Source: Mercurialis annua (taxonomy: Eukaryota; Streptophyta; Magnoliopsida; Malpighiales; Euphorbiaceae). Taken from it: a stretch of 64,000 nucleotides of DNA. The stretch is taken from the NCBI RefSeq assembly GCF_937616625.2, contig NC_065574.1, forward strand, positions 24,056,001 to 24,120,000, read 5' to 3'. The notes under the pieces are model-generated. The model saw only the letters and a list, made by a program, of their open reading frames with translations. It was not told the DNA's origin and made no database searches. Positions 13,342 to 27,143 of this stretch are shown here, in pieces. A program made the translations under genes and the position numbers. The stretch's first letter is position 1. Each line of letters begins with the position of its first letter.

Positions 13342-15466
13342 TGTAATACCCCAAAATATTTAAGTATGTAAATGGGCCCACGTGTCCAGTGTTAAGTCAC
13401 CGGAATGGCGATATCGAAAAGATTTCCGAGAAAGTTAATAAATAAGTCCAAGTAGGTCGGTCTCGGGGAAATTAATTATGCGGAATTTAATATTATATTC
13501 CAATTCTAAAGTTAGAATTGGAATTAGAAAAGAAAAATGTCAAGAAAGTCGCAAAATAAAGTACAGGGACTACAATGGTAATTTAGCCATATAAATCCAG
13601 AAGTGAAAATTATTTCGCCAAGATCCGCGAAATATTTTATAGTATTTATGGTGAAAGTTTCGGGTCAATCGGAGACCTTTTAAAATTTGGACGCGGATAC
13701 GCTTTGGGCTAAATTGTAACTTTTAAAAAGTTTAAGGGCAAAAGTGCAAATTAGCCAATTAAGCCTCGAGATTAGAAATTGGAAGATTATTGACGGAAAG
13801 TAATAATCTTGTATTAGTATTATTTATTTTGATATAAATAATATGTAAGTAATCGAGTTAAAAGAATAATTTAACCGTTTGGTTAAATTAGAAAGTTTAA
13901 AAGAGAATTGGTTTAAGTTAAAGAAACGAAGGATCAAAGTTGTCAATTAGCCAAATGAATATAAAGAGATTTCCTTAAGAATAAGGAAAGGAATGATCAG
14001 ATCATTCCAGAGAAAGAAGAGAAAGAAAGTGACGATGGATTCGATCCGCTGCGGTTTCGCCGTTTCTCGTCCGAATCGAGTGATTCTCGCGCCGTTGGAT
14101 CGAGAATTCGATCCTCTATCTTCCCCAAGCTTCGAATCAAGGTAAGTTTGAGGTTTTTGTTGCTGAAATTGAAGATAATAAGGCTGTTGTGTTGTGATCG
14201 AATCCTATCAACCGTAATCACGTCGTTTTTGACGTTTTTGATGATTATTGAGTTGAATATTGTGTTATATTGATGTAGAACCATGTCGGAATGAGTTAGG
14301 GATGTCGGGAGCATGTCGAGATGATGTTTGGACCTGTTTAGGGGTGTCGCACGACGTGCGACTATGTCTCACGACGTGCGACATAGTTTCGCGACGCGAT
14401 CAAACTTAAAATCGACATAACTCCTTCGTTCGGACTCGGAATTGAGCGATTCTCGCGGCCACGGAACGAGGAAAGTATCCTCTATCATTTTACAGCCTCA
14501 AATCAAGATGTGACGGGCTATCAAGCTATGAGTATGACGAACCAAGGAGCTCGGCAGAGATTGACGGGCCAGTCTCTTGGAGCTTACGTTCGGATATAAG
14601 GAATAGCGGTCACTGTGAGTAGCAAATTACTTTCGCGTATTATTATTATAAATGTTATTTTCATATATTATGAATGTTGTTATCAATACATCGCATTTAT
14701 ATGGGACTTTGTTATGTTTGATTGCTTTGATACATCAACCTTGTGGTGATGTTTATGGTCTGCATGATATATTAGATTGGTTTGTTTGAATCAGATACAT
14801 CGGTTGGCTTTGCTATCAATGTCAGACATATTAGATACATCGGTTGGCTTCGCTATCGATGTCAGACGTATGAGATACATCGGTTGGCTTCGCTATCGAT
14901 GTCAGGCATATAGGATACATCGGTTGGCTTCGCTATCGATGTCAGGCATGCAGGATACATCGGTTGGCTTCGCTATCGATGTCAGGAGGATGAGGTTAAG
15001 TACGATAGTTATGAAATGAAAAGCCATGAATTATATTCTGAGTATGCGATGTTGTAAATTTAATAATACCGTTAATAATTTGCATACTCACTCATTATTT
15101 TCCCAAATACTGACCCCTCACTCTGATGTTTGCAGGTAGTAGAAGTCGGATCAGACAAACCATATTCATTGTGCCAGAAGTCGTTGGACTTGCACAAGTA
15201 TGAGGTCCTAGAGCTGCAGTAGTCAATAGGAGTCAATAGCAGATTTGTGAATTGACTTCAAATGATTCATTTTAATGTAAACTCTGATATGATATTTTAA
15301 TATCTATAATTATATTATTTAAAAGAGTTTTCTGAAAATATTTTATATACAGTATTATACTTTTAAATGCGAAAATTTATTAGTGGTTTTAGGCTTGCTA
15401 CGGGTTTTGGAACTACCACTCCCATTCCCTAGCGCCGGTCTCGGCTCAATAATTTGGGTCGTGACA
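13342..15466 (+). mobile_element. LTR 3 of the tandem element
   Basis: At 2125 bp this copy is shorter than the others. The sequence around 14697-14703 lacks about 13 bases present in LTRs 1, 2 and 4 (ATTTGTTTGTATG before GGGAC), and it has a shorter ATT run near 14640. It shares with LTR 4 several variants absent from LTRs 1 and 2: ATCAATGTCAG and CATATTAGATAC in the 40 bp repeat, and CTCATTATTTTCCC near 15092. Confidence 0.9.
14793..14992 (+). repeat. Five-copy 40 bp tandem repeat in LTR 3
   Basis: Same repeat, with the ATCAATGTCAG and ATATTAG variants in the first unit that are shared only with LTR 4. Confidence 0.9.
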
Positions 15467-15470
15467 ATTG

Positions 15471-15482
15471 TGGTATCAGAGC
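15471..15482 (+). other. Primer-binding site, unit 3
   Basis: TGGTATCAGAGC, intact. Confidence 0.88.
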
Positions 15483-17769
15483 AGTTGGTCCAGTTACCTC
15501 TGCTAAGATGCGTTTGTCGGTCAAGTAACCTAGGAACTACTGCAGCTATAGAGTGAAGGTTTGTCTGATCCAGGTCGTTAGTGTGATTTGCTTTGTGATC
15601 AGTATGACAGATTGATTTGTGAAATATGTGTTTGCTTCTTATGACACGTGTATATGAGATACATACACGTATTTTCTTTTCGATTGGATAGGCACGCATG
15701 ATATGCCTATTGGAATGAAACTTCTAGGAGATGTATTGCCTCCTGTGAAAAGAATATAAATGATATGATTTTGATTTGATGTCATATATATGTGTGCTTA
15801 GCATCAGATAACGTGATAGATGCTATAGAATTTGATCGATCGAAATTTCAGAAAGAGTGAGAAGAAGGAATGCAAAGTTGTAGAAGTTGAAGAACTTTCC
15901 AGAAGCAGAGTTTAAAGGTCTAGAGAACTTACAAAACTCGAAGTTTATAACTTTTAAAAGTTATTTATTTAACGATTCTGAAAGCATAATTGTGCCTAGA
16001 CCCCGATACAGAGATACATGATTGCCACGACATTGATAGAAATGCATCACTACATACATCAATACATGCATTAATGGGACATGCATCATATGCATTATGT
16101 TCAGACGAAGAGGTGAGATGTGGCAACTCTTTGGGGATGAGAGACGTCATCACCCTAGTGCACAATTTTGCTAAGATTTAAATGAAATTTTCAAATGAAT
16201 CGTTTTATTTGAAAGAGTTTTCAAGAAGTTTTGTTTTTATGTAAGTATACCTAGACCAGAACTCTGTGATGAAAGTGAGATGCTCGCGAGCAAGCTGTGA
16301 TCTAGGCTATGAGATGAATGAATACGTATAGTTGTGAGAACATAGGATTTGTGCCTCTAGCTAATGAATTTAGCCTGGATAGTAGATATATGTTCGGATA
16401 ATAAAACATATCTGATTAATGACGTATGATATGTATGTTATATTTTAATACTCTTGATGTTTGATTAATTCCATGTGAGCAGAATGCTCACAAGACTTAA
16501 GTTACAATACGTAATCAAGGAAATCTAGGGAACACTGATTTTCTTGAATCTGGTCAACATAGATGCTTATAGTTACGATAGTAATATGCGTGTAACATAT
16601 ACAACGTGAGTATATGTTTTGATAATTTGCTAAGTCTACGATGAGTTAGAACACTAAGAAGACTTGCAATAAGAGACGTGATCATAGAAGGCCGAAAGGA
16701 AGGAGATGTTCATAAAGTCCAGCGTACGTGGACAGCGATTAGTCGTGATGATTAGTAGGTATTGTATTTTAAGGAATTTATCAGTATTCCTTTATATAAT
16801 CGCTATACTATGAACAAAGAACTGCGCGAACGCGTGCTGTTGCACAACAAGTATATGAGGCGCGAGAAGAAGATCGAGGTAATAAAAGTGAATGCAACCT
16901 AGTCCAACTAGCCAGTAGAGGCCAGAAACGAGATGAAGGTTAATAGGAACCTAACAAGATAAAGTGGGAATATACAGGCATCGGGAGTGCCGCAGTAATC
17001 CAACGTCGTTATGAATCAGTTAGCTGTAAAAGCAACTGATATAAGGAATTGTGTACCAATAATAGGACAATGGATATAAAGACAGTATTGACGTGAAGAA
17101 AGGAACACATATAGAGGTTGATAGTGGTACACATAAGTTTAGATTAAAAGAGTTTGACAGATCAAGCGGTATGCTAGATCCTCTAGGAGAAGTAAAGTGA
17201 GATGCTCGTACACACCGAGCGAATGAAGAATAAACAGTAATGACGATTAAGATGTCGATGAAAGGTTCAACCTATGATCAGTTTCGACAAGCAATTGGAG
17301 CAGTGGTAGACCAAATAATACGAACTAAGTTTGTGACCCGACTTGGGAAATTCTTTCTTCCATTAGCTCCGATTAAGGATAATCGGAAAGATCAAAGTAA
17401 TGAGATCAGAAGGTATGATGTAAATGAATGATTGAAGTATACAATAAGAAAGAGCGATCTCGATAAGCAACAAGAACCGTAATCGGTGGATTGAGGGTTG
17501 AAATTTCCACCTCTAGGTTTTGATTATGAAACGGAATAGTAGGTTGTGAAAGGTACAAATGTAATGGATGCTTGTGGAGTGCTAAACCTTAAACTTCAAA
17601 TTAGATCAAGTAAAGAGTAAAGTGTATAATGTGATTGATATAGAAGAGTGATTAGAATCCTTAGAGGATTAAGATGTGTTAGACATGATCAAACTTATTT
17701 GATCAATTCCCAGAAAAAGACCCTCATGAAGGGGACTTTGGAAAAAAAAAAAAGTTGTCAGACTAGTCT

Positions 17770-18000
17770 GATGTCAAGGAGTACTGGAGTGAGCATTTCC
17801 AGTTCAGTGTACGGAATTATCGCAATCTGAGGAAGGATGCAGAGATAGCTCGTGGTCAGGCACAAGTGGCTCTGAATCAGGTTAAGAGGCAAATGTGATC
17901 CTTATCACAAGGAATGCTACCAGTGGGACTGTATTCCACTGACTTTCTGCGTATGGTCGAGGGAATGTCGAAGGTACAGGACGTGTATGATAAAGTATAA
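17770..18000 (+). pseudogene. Relic reading frame in internal region 3
   Basis: Third copy of the 76-codon frame with the same internal TGA and the Glu to Lys change of region 2. Confidence 0.4.
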
Positions 18001-19812
18001 GGATACAAAAGTAGATTATGGATAATAAGAAATCAGTTAAGGTAATTAGAGTTAAGACAAGTATGGATAACCTACGTATAACGCAAGGAACTCGATAAGA
18101 ATAATCGAGGAAAAGGAAAGAGAAAAGTCATGTGGAGAATTGGCAAGGAGCTTAAAGAAATGGAACTCTATGTAGTCGCGTATAAGTAGAAACAAAGAAG
18201 GATAAAGAGGACAGAGACATATGATCGAAATCACTGACAGTTAAGATGTTAGTAAAGGTATAACAGTACAGTATGTGAGTAATCGAGAGTGCACTACGTC
18301 GATAATTCAGGTAAAGGAAACTGCAACCTATTATTTAATTGGTAATCAACGTTAAAGCGCTAAAACAAGAAATATCAGAGATAAGAGATACGATAGAGAT
18401 GATACCAGTATAAGATCGGCTTTACAGACGGCCATGACGACAGTACAAATACGATAAGACGATGCGTATACGATTAAGAATGCACTACATCGGGAAATTC
18501 AATAGAAGAAAGCCACAATTCTCTATTAAAGATCGATGTTGTGGATATTAAAAGCAAGTAGTACACGATGTACAAGATGCGCTGAGGAGGAAAGAAAAGA
18601 ATGCAATAGAAGACGATCAAGAAACACAATAAGAGCGTGAATAAGGAACGCAAGAAGAATACCATAGGATTATAGCATTTAGACTATTCATCCTATTGGT
18701 TGGTTAAGGACAAGAAATCAAAGGAAAATTACGAAGAAGATATAGCTAAGAAAGAGTTGGATTATGGCGATAAATACTAAAAGCATCTTTATATGTCAAG
18801 AAGACGACAGAGAAAAGGAAAGCGTAAATGAAACGAGAAAGGATGATGAATAGAAAGATTAAGCATGAAGCAAGTAACGACGTCATCAAAGGACATTCTG
18901 ATGTAAGTATATAGTTGAAAGAGGATTAAGATCCTCATTTAAGGATTATAAGCAAAGAAAGCTTACCAGAGCATTGGTCACACGCTGTCTTATTAAGATA
19001 AGAATTCAACGACCAATATGACGATCCTATCTGGTTGCAAACCAGATTGATGAAACAGATTGACGTGAAGTAAATAAGAATAAGGAATTTCAAGAATAGC
19101 GCGTTGCGCTAAAGAAAAGGAAGTAGGCCAATAAACATACGAGATATATATTGACGCAAGAAGTAAGGCAAGTAAGCCCTACAAGGAAAATAAACAAAGA
19201 CCTTATAAGGATACGTCCTGAGGATTCACCTCATAGATAATCATGATTAGTGATGATAGCGAAAGAATCTTCATACGAGAAGTGAAGCAACGAGATAAAA
19301 CGAGATAACAGATAGTGGGATAAAATCCTAGTACTATTATGAATAACAATGGGACGACAGCAACAGCAATATAAACGAAACTACATAAGTAAAGAAGCAT
19401 GAACTAATTGAGTATTCACATTACTCAATAAGGAATGATGGTAAGATCATACGTATTGAACAAAAGTAAGGAATCAAGAATAGAGAACCGTAAGCATAGA
19501 TGAATATGACTAGTATCATCATAAAGGAAGATGTTGAATGACAAAGATTGTCATCTTTAGTGATAAGACGTCATTAAGACGAACTACCATTTGATATCAG
19601 CAAGGAACTGAAAGTTCAAAGAGAAGAATCAAAAGTAAGGTTGTCAGTGATAACTGACATCAAAGTGCAAGAAGTACAAAAATTGGAATGACGATTCCTT
19701 GCGCTGACCAGTATAGTAAAATGAACACGGTATCCATACTATGAATAAGATTCTAGATGTAAAGAGGATTAAAGTAAGAAAAGAATATGAAAATTCGAGG
19801 ACGAATTTTTAT

Positions 19813-19823
19813 AAGGGGGGAAG
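19813..19823 (+). other. Polypurine tract, LTR 4
   Basis: AAGGGGGGAAG immediately upstream of LTR 4. Confidence 0.8.
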
Positions 19824-19825
19824 AA

Positions 19826-21963
19826 TGTAATACCCCAAAATATTTAAGTATGTAAATGGGCCCACGTGTCCAGTGTTAAGTCGCCGGAATGGCGATATCG
19901 AAAAGATTTCCGAGAAAGTTAATAAATAAGTCCAAGTAGGTCGGTCTCGGGGAAATTAATTATGCGGAATTTAATATTATATTCCAATTCTAAAGTTGGA
20001 ATTGGAATTAGAAAAGAAAAATGTCAAGAAAGTCGCAAAATAAAGTACAGGGACTACAATGGTAATTTAGCCATATAAATCCAGAAGTGAAAATTATTTC
20101 GCCAAGATCCGCGAAATATTTTATAGTATTTATGGTGAAAGTTTCGGGTCAATCGGAGACCTTTTAAAATTTGGACGCGGATACGCTTTGGGCTAAATTG
20201 TAACTTTTAAAAAGTTTAAGGGCAAAAGTGCAAATTAGCCAATTAAGCCTCGAGATTAGAAATTGGAAGATTATTGACGGAAAGTAATAATCTTGTATTA
20301 GTATTATTTATTTTGATATAAATAATATGTAAGTAATCGAGTTAAAAGAATAATTTAACCGTTTGGTTAAATTAGAAAGTTTAAAAGAGAATTGGTTTAA
20401 GTTAAAGAAACGAAGGATCAAAGTTGTCAATTAGCCAAATGAATATAAAGAGATTTCCTTAAGAATAAGGAAAGGAATGATCAGATCATTCCAGAGAAAG
20501 AAGAGAAAGAAAGTGACGATGGATTCGATCCGCTGCGGTTTCGCCGTTTCTCGTCCGAATCGAGTGATTCTCGCGCCGTTGGATCGAGAATTCGATCCTC
20601 TATCTTCCCCAAGCTTCGAATCAAGGTAAGTTTGAGGTTTTTGTTGCTGAAATTGAAGATAATAAGGCTGTTGTGTTGTGATCGAATCCTATCAACCGTA
20701 ATCACGTCGTTTTTGACGTTTTTGATGATTATTGAGTTGAATATTGTGTTATATTGATGTAGAACCATGTCGGAATGAGTTAGGGATGTCGGGAGCATGT
20801 CGAGATGATGTTTGGACCTGTTTAGGGGTGTCGCACGACGTGCGACTATGTCTCACGACGTGCGACATAGTTTCGCGACGCGATCAAACTTAAAATCGAC
20901 ATAACTCCTTCGTTCGGACTCGGAATTGAGCGATTCTCGCGGCCACGGAACGAGGAAAGTATCCTCTATCATTTTACAGCCTCAAATCAAGATGTGACGG
21001 GCTATCAAGCTATGAGTATGACGAACCAAGGAGCTCGGCAGAGATTGACGGGCCAGTCTCTTGGAGCTTACGTTCGGATATAAGGAATAGCGGTCACTGT
21101 GAGTAGCAAATTACTTTCGCGTATTATTATTATAAAAGTTATTTTCATATATTATGAATGTTGTTATCAATACATCGCATTTATATGATTTGTTTGTATG
21201 GGACTTTGTTATGTTTGATTGCTTTGATACATCAACCTTGTGGTGATGTTTATGGTCTGCATGATATATTAGATTGGTTTGTTTGAATCAGATACATCGG
21301 TTGGCTTTGCTATCAATGTCAGACATATTAGATACATCGGTTGGCTTCGCTATCGATGTCAGACGTATGAGATACATCGGTTGGCTTCGCTATCGATGTC
21401 AGGCATATAGGATACATCGGTTGGCTTCGCTATCGATGTCAGGCATGCAGGATACATCGGTTGGCTTCGCTATCGATGTCAGGAGGATGAGGTTAAGTAC
21501 GATAGTTATGAAATGAAAAGCCATGAATTATATTCTGAGTATGCGATGTTGTAAATTTAATAATACCGTTAATAATTTGCATACTCACTCATTATTTTCC
21601 CAAATACTGACCCCTCACTCTGATGTTTGCAGGTAGTAGAAGTCGGATCAGACAAACCATATTCATTGTGCCAGAAGTCGTTGGACTTGCACAAGTATGA
21701 GGTCCTAGAGCTGCAGTAGTCAATAGGAGTCAATAGCAGATTTGTGAATTGACTTCAAATGATTCATTTTAATGTAAACTCTGATATGATATTTTAATAT
21801 CTATAATTATATTATTTAAAAGAGTTTTCTGAAAATATTTTATATACAGTATTATACTTTTAAATGCGAAAATTTATTAGTGGTTTTAGGCTTGCTACGG
21901 GTTTTGGAACTACCACTCCCATTCCCTAGCGCCGGTCTCGGCTCAATAATTTGGGTCGTGACA
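19826..21963 (+). mobile_element. LTR 4, last LTR of the array
   Basis: A complete 2138 bp LTR with TG...CA ends. It lacks the 13 bp deletion of LTR 3 but shares its other derived variants, so LTRs 3 and 4 have a common recent ancestor. Confidence 0.9.
21290..21489 (+). repeat. Five-copy 40 bp tandem repeat in LTR 4
   Basis: Same five units with the LTR 3-type variants in the first unit. Confidence 0.9.
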
Positions 21964-22003
21964 ATTGTGGTATCAGAGCAGTTGGTCCAGTTACCTCTGC
22001 TAA
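21964..22003 (+). mobile_element. Truncated internal region with primer-binding site
   Basis: After LTR 4 the element keeps its primer-binding site (21968-21979) and about 40 bases in all, then passes without a gap into satellite. The element would read CTAAGATGCG and the satellite CTAATCTAGC, so the join falls inside the shared CTAA at 22000-22003. Confidence 0.85.
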
Positions 22004-24671
22004 TCTAGCGTCACTTTTCATGCACGCATTGCGTAATATAACCTAACCATGCTTAGGTAATCAGAACAACGCGTTAAAGAGACTTGAGACACATCCTACT
22101 AATCTAGCATCACTTTTTACGCACACTTTGCGTAATATAACCTAACCATGCCTAGGTAATCGGAACGACGCTTTAAAAATACTTGATTGGCGACAGACTA
22201 ATCTACTGTTACTTTTCACGCACACTTTGCGTAATATAAACTAACCATGCTTAGGTAATTGGAACGACGCATTAGAGACACTTGTGAAGAGACATAAGCA
22301 TGGTAATCGAAACGACGCGTTACAGAGACTTTAGACGCGACATACCAATCTAGCGTCACTTGTCACGAACACTTTTCTTAATATTACCTAAGCATGCATA
22401 TGTAATCGAAACGGAGCATTAGTGAGACTCTTGACGCGACATAAGCATGTTAATTGAAACGACGTGTTAAAGGGACTTAAGACGCGACATACTAATTTAA
22501 TATCACTTTTCACGCACACTTTGCGTAATAGGTAATCGAAACGACGCGTTAAAGAGACTTGAGATGCAACATACTAATCTATTGCCACTTTTCATGAACT
22601 CTGCGTAATATAACCTAATCATGCTTCGGTAATCGGAACGAGGCGCTAGAGAGACTTTAACCTAACCATGCCTAGGTAATCAAAACGACGCGTTACAAAG
22701 ACTTGAGACGCGACATACTAATCTATTGTCACTTTTAATGCACACTTTGCGTAATATAACCTAACCATGCTTAGGTAATCGGAACGACGCGTTAAAGAGA
22801 CTTGAAACACGACATACTAATCTAGCATCACTTATTACGCACTCTTTATGTAATTTAACTTATCCATGCTTAGGTAATCGGAACGACGCATCTCAAATAC
22901 TTGAGACGCGACATACTGATCTATTTCACTTTTCACGCACACTTTGCGTAATAAAAACTAACCATGCTTAGGTAATTTGAACGATGCGTAAACGAGACTT
23001 GTGACGCGACATAAGAATGGTAATGAAACGACGCCTTAAAGAAACATGAGGCGGGACATACTAATCTAGCGTCACGTTTCACGGACACTTTGCGCAATAT
23101 AACCTAACCAGATAGGTGATCGGACCGATGCGTTAAAGAGACATGAGACGCGACATACTAATCTAGCGTCACTTTTCACGCACACTTTGTGTAATATATA
23201 ACCTAACCAAGCTTAGGTGTTTGGAACGACACGTTAAAGAGACTTGTGACGCGACATAAGCATAGTAATCGAAACGACGCGATAAAGAGACTTGAAAAGG
23301 GACATACTAGTCCTGCTTCACTTTTTACGCACACTTTGCGTAATATAACCAAACAATGCGTAGGTAATCGGAGCAACGCGTTAATGAGACTTGAGACGCG
23401 AGATACTAAATCTAGCATCACTTTTTACGCACGCTTTGCGTAATATAACCTAACCATGCTTGGGTAATCGGAACGACGCGTTAAAGAGACTTGAGATGCG
23501 ACATATTAATCTAGCGTCACTTTTCACGCACCGTTTGCGTAATATAACCTAACCATGCTTTGGTAATCTGAACGACGCGTTGAGAGACTTGTGACGCGAC
23601 ATAAGCATGGTAATCGAAACGACACGTTAAAGAGACTTGAGACGCGACATACTAATCTAGCGACCCTTTTCACACATACTTTCGGAGTTATAACCTAACA
23701 ATGCTTATGTAATTAGACGCGTTAGAGAGACTTGTGACGCGACATAAGCATGGTAATCAAAACGACGCGTTAAAGAGACTTGTGACAGGACATAGTAATT
23801 TAGCTTCACTTTCAACGCACACTTTCCATAATATAAACTAACCATGCTTAGATAATCGAAACGACGCGTCAGAGAGACTTGTGACGCGACATAAGCATGG
23901 TAATCGAAACGACGCAATAAAGATACTTGAGACGCGACATACTAATCTACTGTCACCTTTCACGCACACTTTGCGTAATATAACCTAACCATGCTTAGGT
24001 AATCGGAACAACGCGTTAAAGAAACTTGTGACGCGTCATAGTAATCTAGCGTCACTTTTAACGCACACTTTGTGTAATATAAACTAACCATGCTTAGGTA
24101 ATCGGAACGACGCGTTAGAGAGACTTGTGACGCGACATAGACATGGTAATCGAAACGACGCGTTAAAGAGACTTGAGACGCGACATACTAATCTAACGTC
24201 ACTTTTCACGCACACTTTGCGTAATATGGTTTAACAATGCTTAGATAATTGGAACGACGCGCTGACGCTACATAAGCATGGTAATCAAAACAGCGCGTTA
24301 ATGAGACTTGAGACGCGACATACTAATCTAGCGTCATATTTCACGCACACTTTGCGTAATATAACCTAACCATGCTTAGGTAATCAAAACGGCGCGTTAA
24401 AGAGACTTCAGACGCGACATACTAATCTAGCGTCACTTTTCACGCACAGTTTGCGCAATAAAACAAACCATGCTTCGGTAATCGGAACGACGCGTTAAAA
24501 TGACTTGTGACGCGACATAGTACTCTACCGTCAATTTTAACGCACACGTTGAGTATTATAACCTAACCATAATTAGGTAATCGAAACGACGCATAAGAGA
24601 GACTTGTGACGCGATATAAGCATGGCAATCGAAACGACATGTAAAAGAGATTTGAGACACGACATACTAAT
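22004..24671 (+). repeat. Higher-order repeat copy L1 (~2.67 kb)
   Basis: The sequence from 22004 recurs from 24672 in the same order of variant units, for example the unit with GACGCTTTAAAAATACTTG (22172 and 24832). Offsets of 2475-2477 for later landmarks show that the second copy carries internal deletions. Confidence 0.75.
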
Positions 24672-27086
24672 CTAGCGTCACTTTTCCTGCACGCATTGCG
24701 TAATATAACCTAACCATGCTTAGGTAATCAGAACGACGCGTTAAAGAGACTTGAGACATGTCCTACTAATCTAGCATCACTTTTTACGCACACTTTGCGT
24801 AATATAACCTAACCATGCCTTGGTAATCGGAACGACGCTTTAAAAATACTTGTGAGGCGACAGACTAATCTACTGTCACTTTTCATGCACACTTTGCGTG
24901 ACACTTGTGAAGAGACATAAGCATGGTAATCGAAACGACGCGTTATAGAGACTTTAGACGCGACATACAAATCTAGCGTCACTTTTCACGCACACTTTAC
25001 GTAATAGGTAATCGAAACGACGCGTTAAAGAGACTTGAGATGCAACATACTAATCTATTGCCACTTTTCATGAACTCTGCGTAATATAACCTAACCATGC
25101 TTCGGTAATCGGAACGAGGCGCTAGAGAGACTTTAACCTAACCATGCCTAGGTAATCGAAACGACGCGTTACAAAGACTTGAGACGCGACATACTAATCT
25201 ATTGTCACTTTTAATGCACACTTTGCGTAATATAACCTAACCATGCTTAGGTAATCGGAACGACGCTTTAAAGAGACTTGAGACACGACATACTAATCTA
25301 GCATCACTTGTTACGCACTCTTTATGTAATTTAACTTATCCATGATTAGGTAATCGGAACGACGCGTCTCAAATACTTGAGACGCGACATACTGATCTAT
25401 TTCACTTTTCACGCACACTTTGCGTAGTAAAAACTAACCATGCTTAGGTAATTAGAACGATGCGTAAAAGAGACTTGTGACGCGACATAAGAATGGTAAT
25501 GAAACGAAGCCTTAAAGAAACATGAGGCGGGACATACTAATCTAGCGTCACGTTTCACGGACACTTTGCGCAATATAACCTAACCATGATAGGTGATCGG
25601 ACCGATGCGTTAAAGAGACATGAGACGCGACATACTAATCTAGCGTCACTTTTCACGCACACATTGTGTAATATATAACCTAACCATGCTTAGGTGTTCG
25701 GAACGACACGTTAAAGAGACTTGTGACGCGACATAAGCATAGTAATCGAAACGACGCGTTAAAGAGACTTGAAAAGGGACATACTAGTCCTGCTTCACTT
25801 TTTACGCACACTTTGCGTAATATAACCAAACAATGCGTAGGTAATCGGATCAACGCGTTAATGAGACTTGAGACGCGACATACTAAATCTAGCATCACTT
25901 TTTACGAACGCTTTGCGTAATATAACCTAACCATGCTTGGGTAATCAGAACGACGCGTTAAAGAGACTTGAGATGCGACATATTAATCTAGCTTCACTTT
26001 TCACGCACCGTTTGCGTAATATAACCTAACCATGCTTTGGTAATCTGAACGACGCGTTGAGAGACTTGTGACGTGACATAAGCATGGTAATCGAAATGAC
26101 GCGTCAAAGAGACTTGAGACGCGACATACTAATCTAGCGACCCTTTTCACACACTTTCCGAGTTATAACCTAACAATGCTTATGTAATTAGACACGTTAG
26201 AGAGACTTGTGACGCGACATAAGCATGGTAATAAAAACGACGCGTTAAAGAGACTTGTGACAGGACATAGTAATCTAGCTTCACTTTCAACGCACACTTT
26301 CCATAATATAAACTAACCATGCTTAGATAATCGAAATGACGCGTCAGAGAGACTTGTGACGCGACATAAGCATGGTAATCAAAACTACGCAATTAAGATA
26401 CTTGAGACGCGACATACTAATCTAGCGTCACTTTTCAAGCACACTTTGCGTAATATAACCTAACCATGCTTAGGTAATCGGAACAACGCGTTAAAGAAAC
26501 TTGTGACGCGTCATAGTAATCTAGCGACACTTTTAACGCACACTTTGTGTAATATAACCTAACCATGCTTAGGTAATCGGAACGACGCGTTAGAGAGACT
26601 TGTGACGCGACATAGACATGGTAATCGAAACGACGCGTTAAAGAGACTTGAGATGCTTAGATAATTGGAACGACGCGCTGACGATACATAAGCATGGTAA
26701 TCAAAACAGCGCGTTAATGTGACTTGAGACGCGACATACTAATCTAGCGTCATATTTCACGCACACTTTGCGTAATATAACCTAACCATGCTTAGGTAAT
26801 CGAAACGACGCGTTAAAGAGACTTCAGAAGTGACATACTAATCTAGCGTCACTTTTCACGCACACTTTGCGCAATAAAACAAACCATGCTTAGGTAATCG
26901 GAACGACGCGTTAAAATGATTGTGACGCGACATAATACTCTACCGTCAATTTTAACGCACACTTTGAGTAATATAACCTATCCATAATTAGGTAATCGGA
27001 ACGACGCATAAGAGAGACTTGTGACGTGATATAAGCATGGCAATCGAAACGACACGTAAAAGAGATTTCAGACACGACATACTAAT
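24672..27086 (+). repeat. Higher-order repeat copy L2 (~2.42 kb)
   Basis: Second copy of the L1 unit. It is shorter mainly through a deletion of about 190 bp near 24900 and one of about 64 bp near 26650. A third start follows at about 27087 (same unit order) but soon changes into an 867 bp duplication. Confidence 0.75.
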
Positions 27087-27143
27087 CTAGCGTCACTTTT
27101 CATGCACACATTGCGCAATATAACCTAACCATGCTTAGATAAT

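Larger units (their letters stand above)
15467..19825 (+). mobile_element. Internal region 3 of the tandem element
   Basis: This 4359 bp region is closest to region 2 and shares its variants, including the long A run near 17743. No coding domain is recognised. It has a few private changes, for example AAACGAGATAAC near 19298 where the others have AAAGGAGATAAC. Confidence 0.85.

Noticed and set aside
23705..23917. Frames with repeated YHAYVASQVSLTR-like peptides
   Set aside because: These are read-through of the satellite on the minus strand; the peptide repeat mirrors the DNA repeat.
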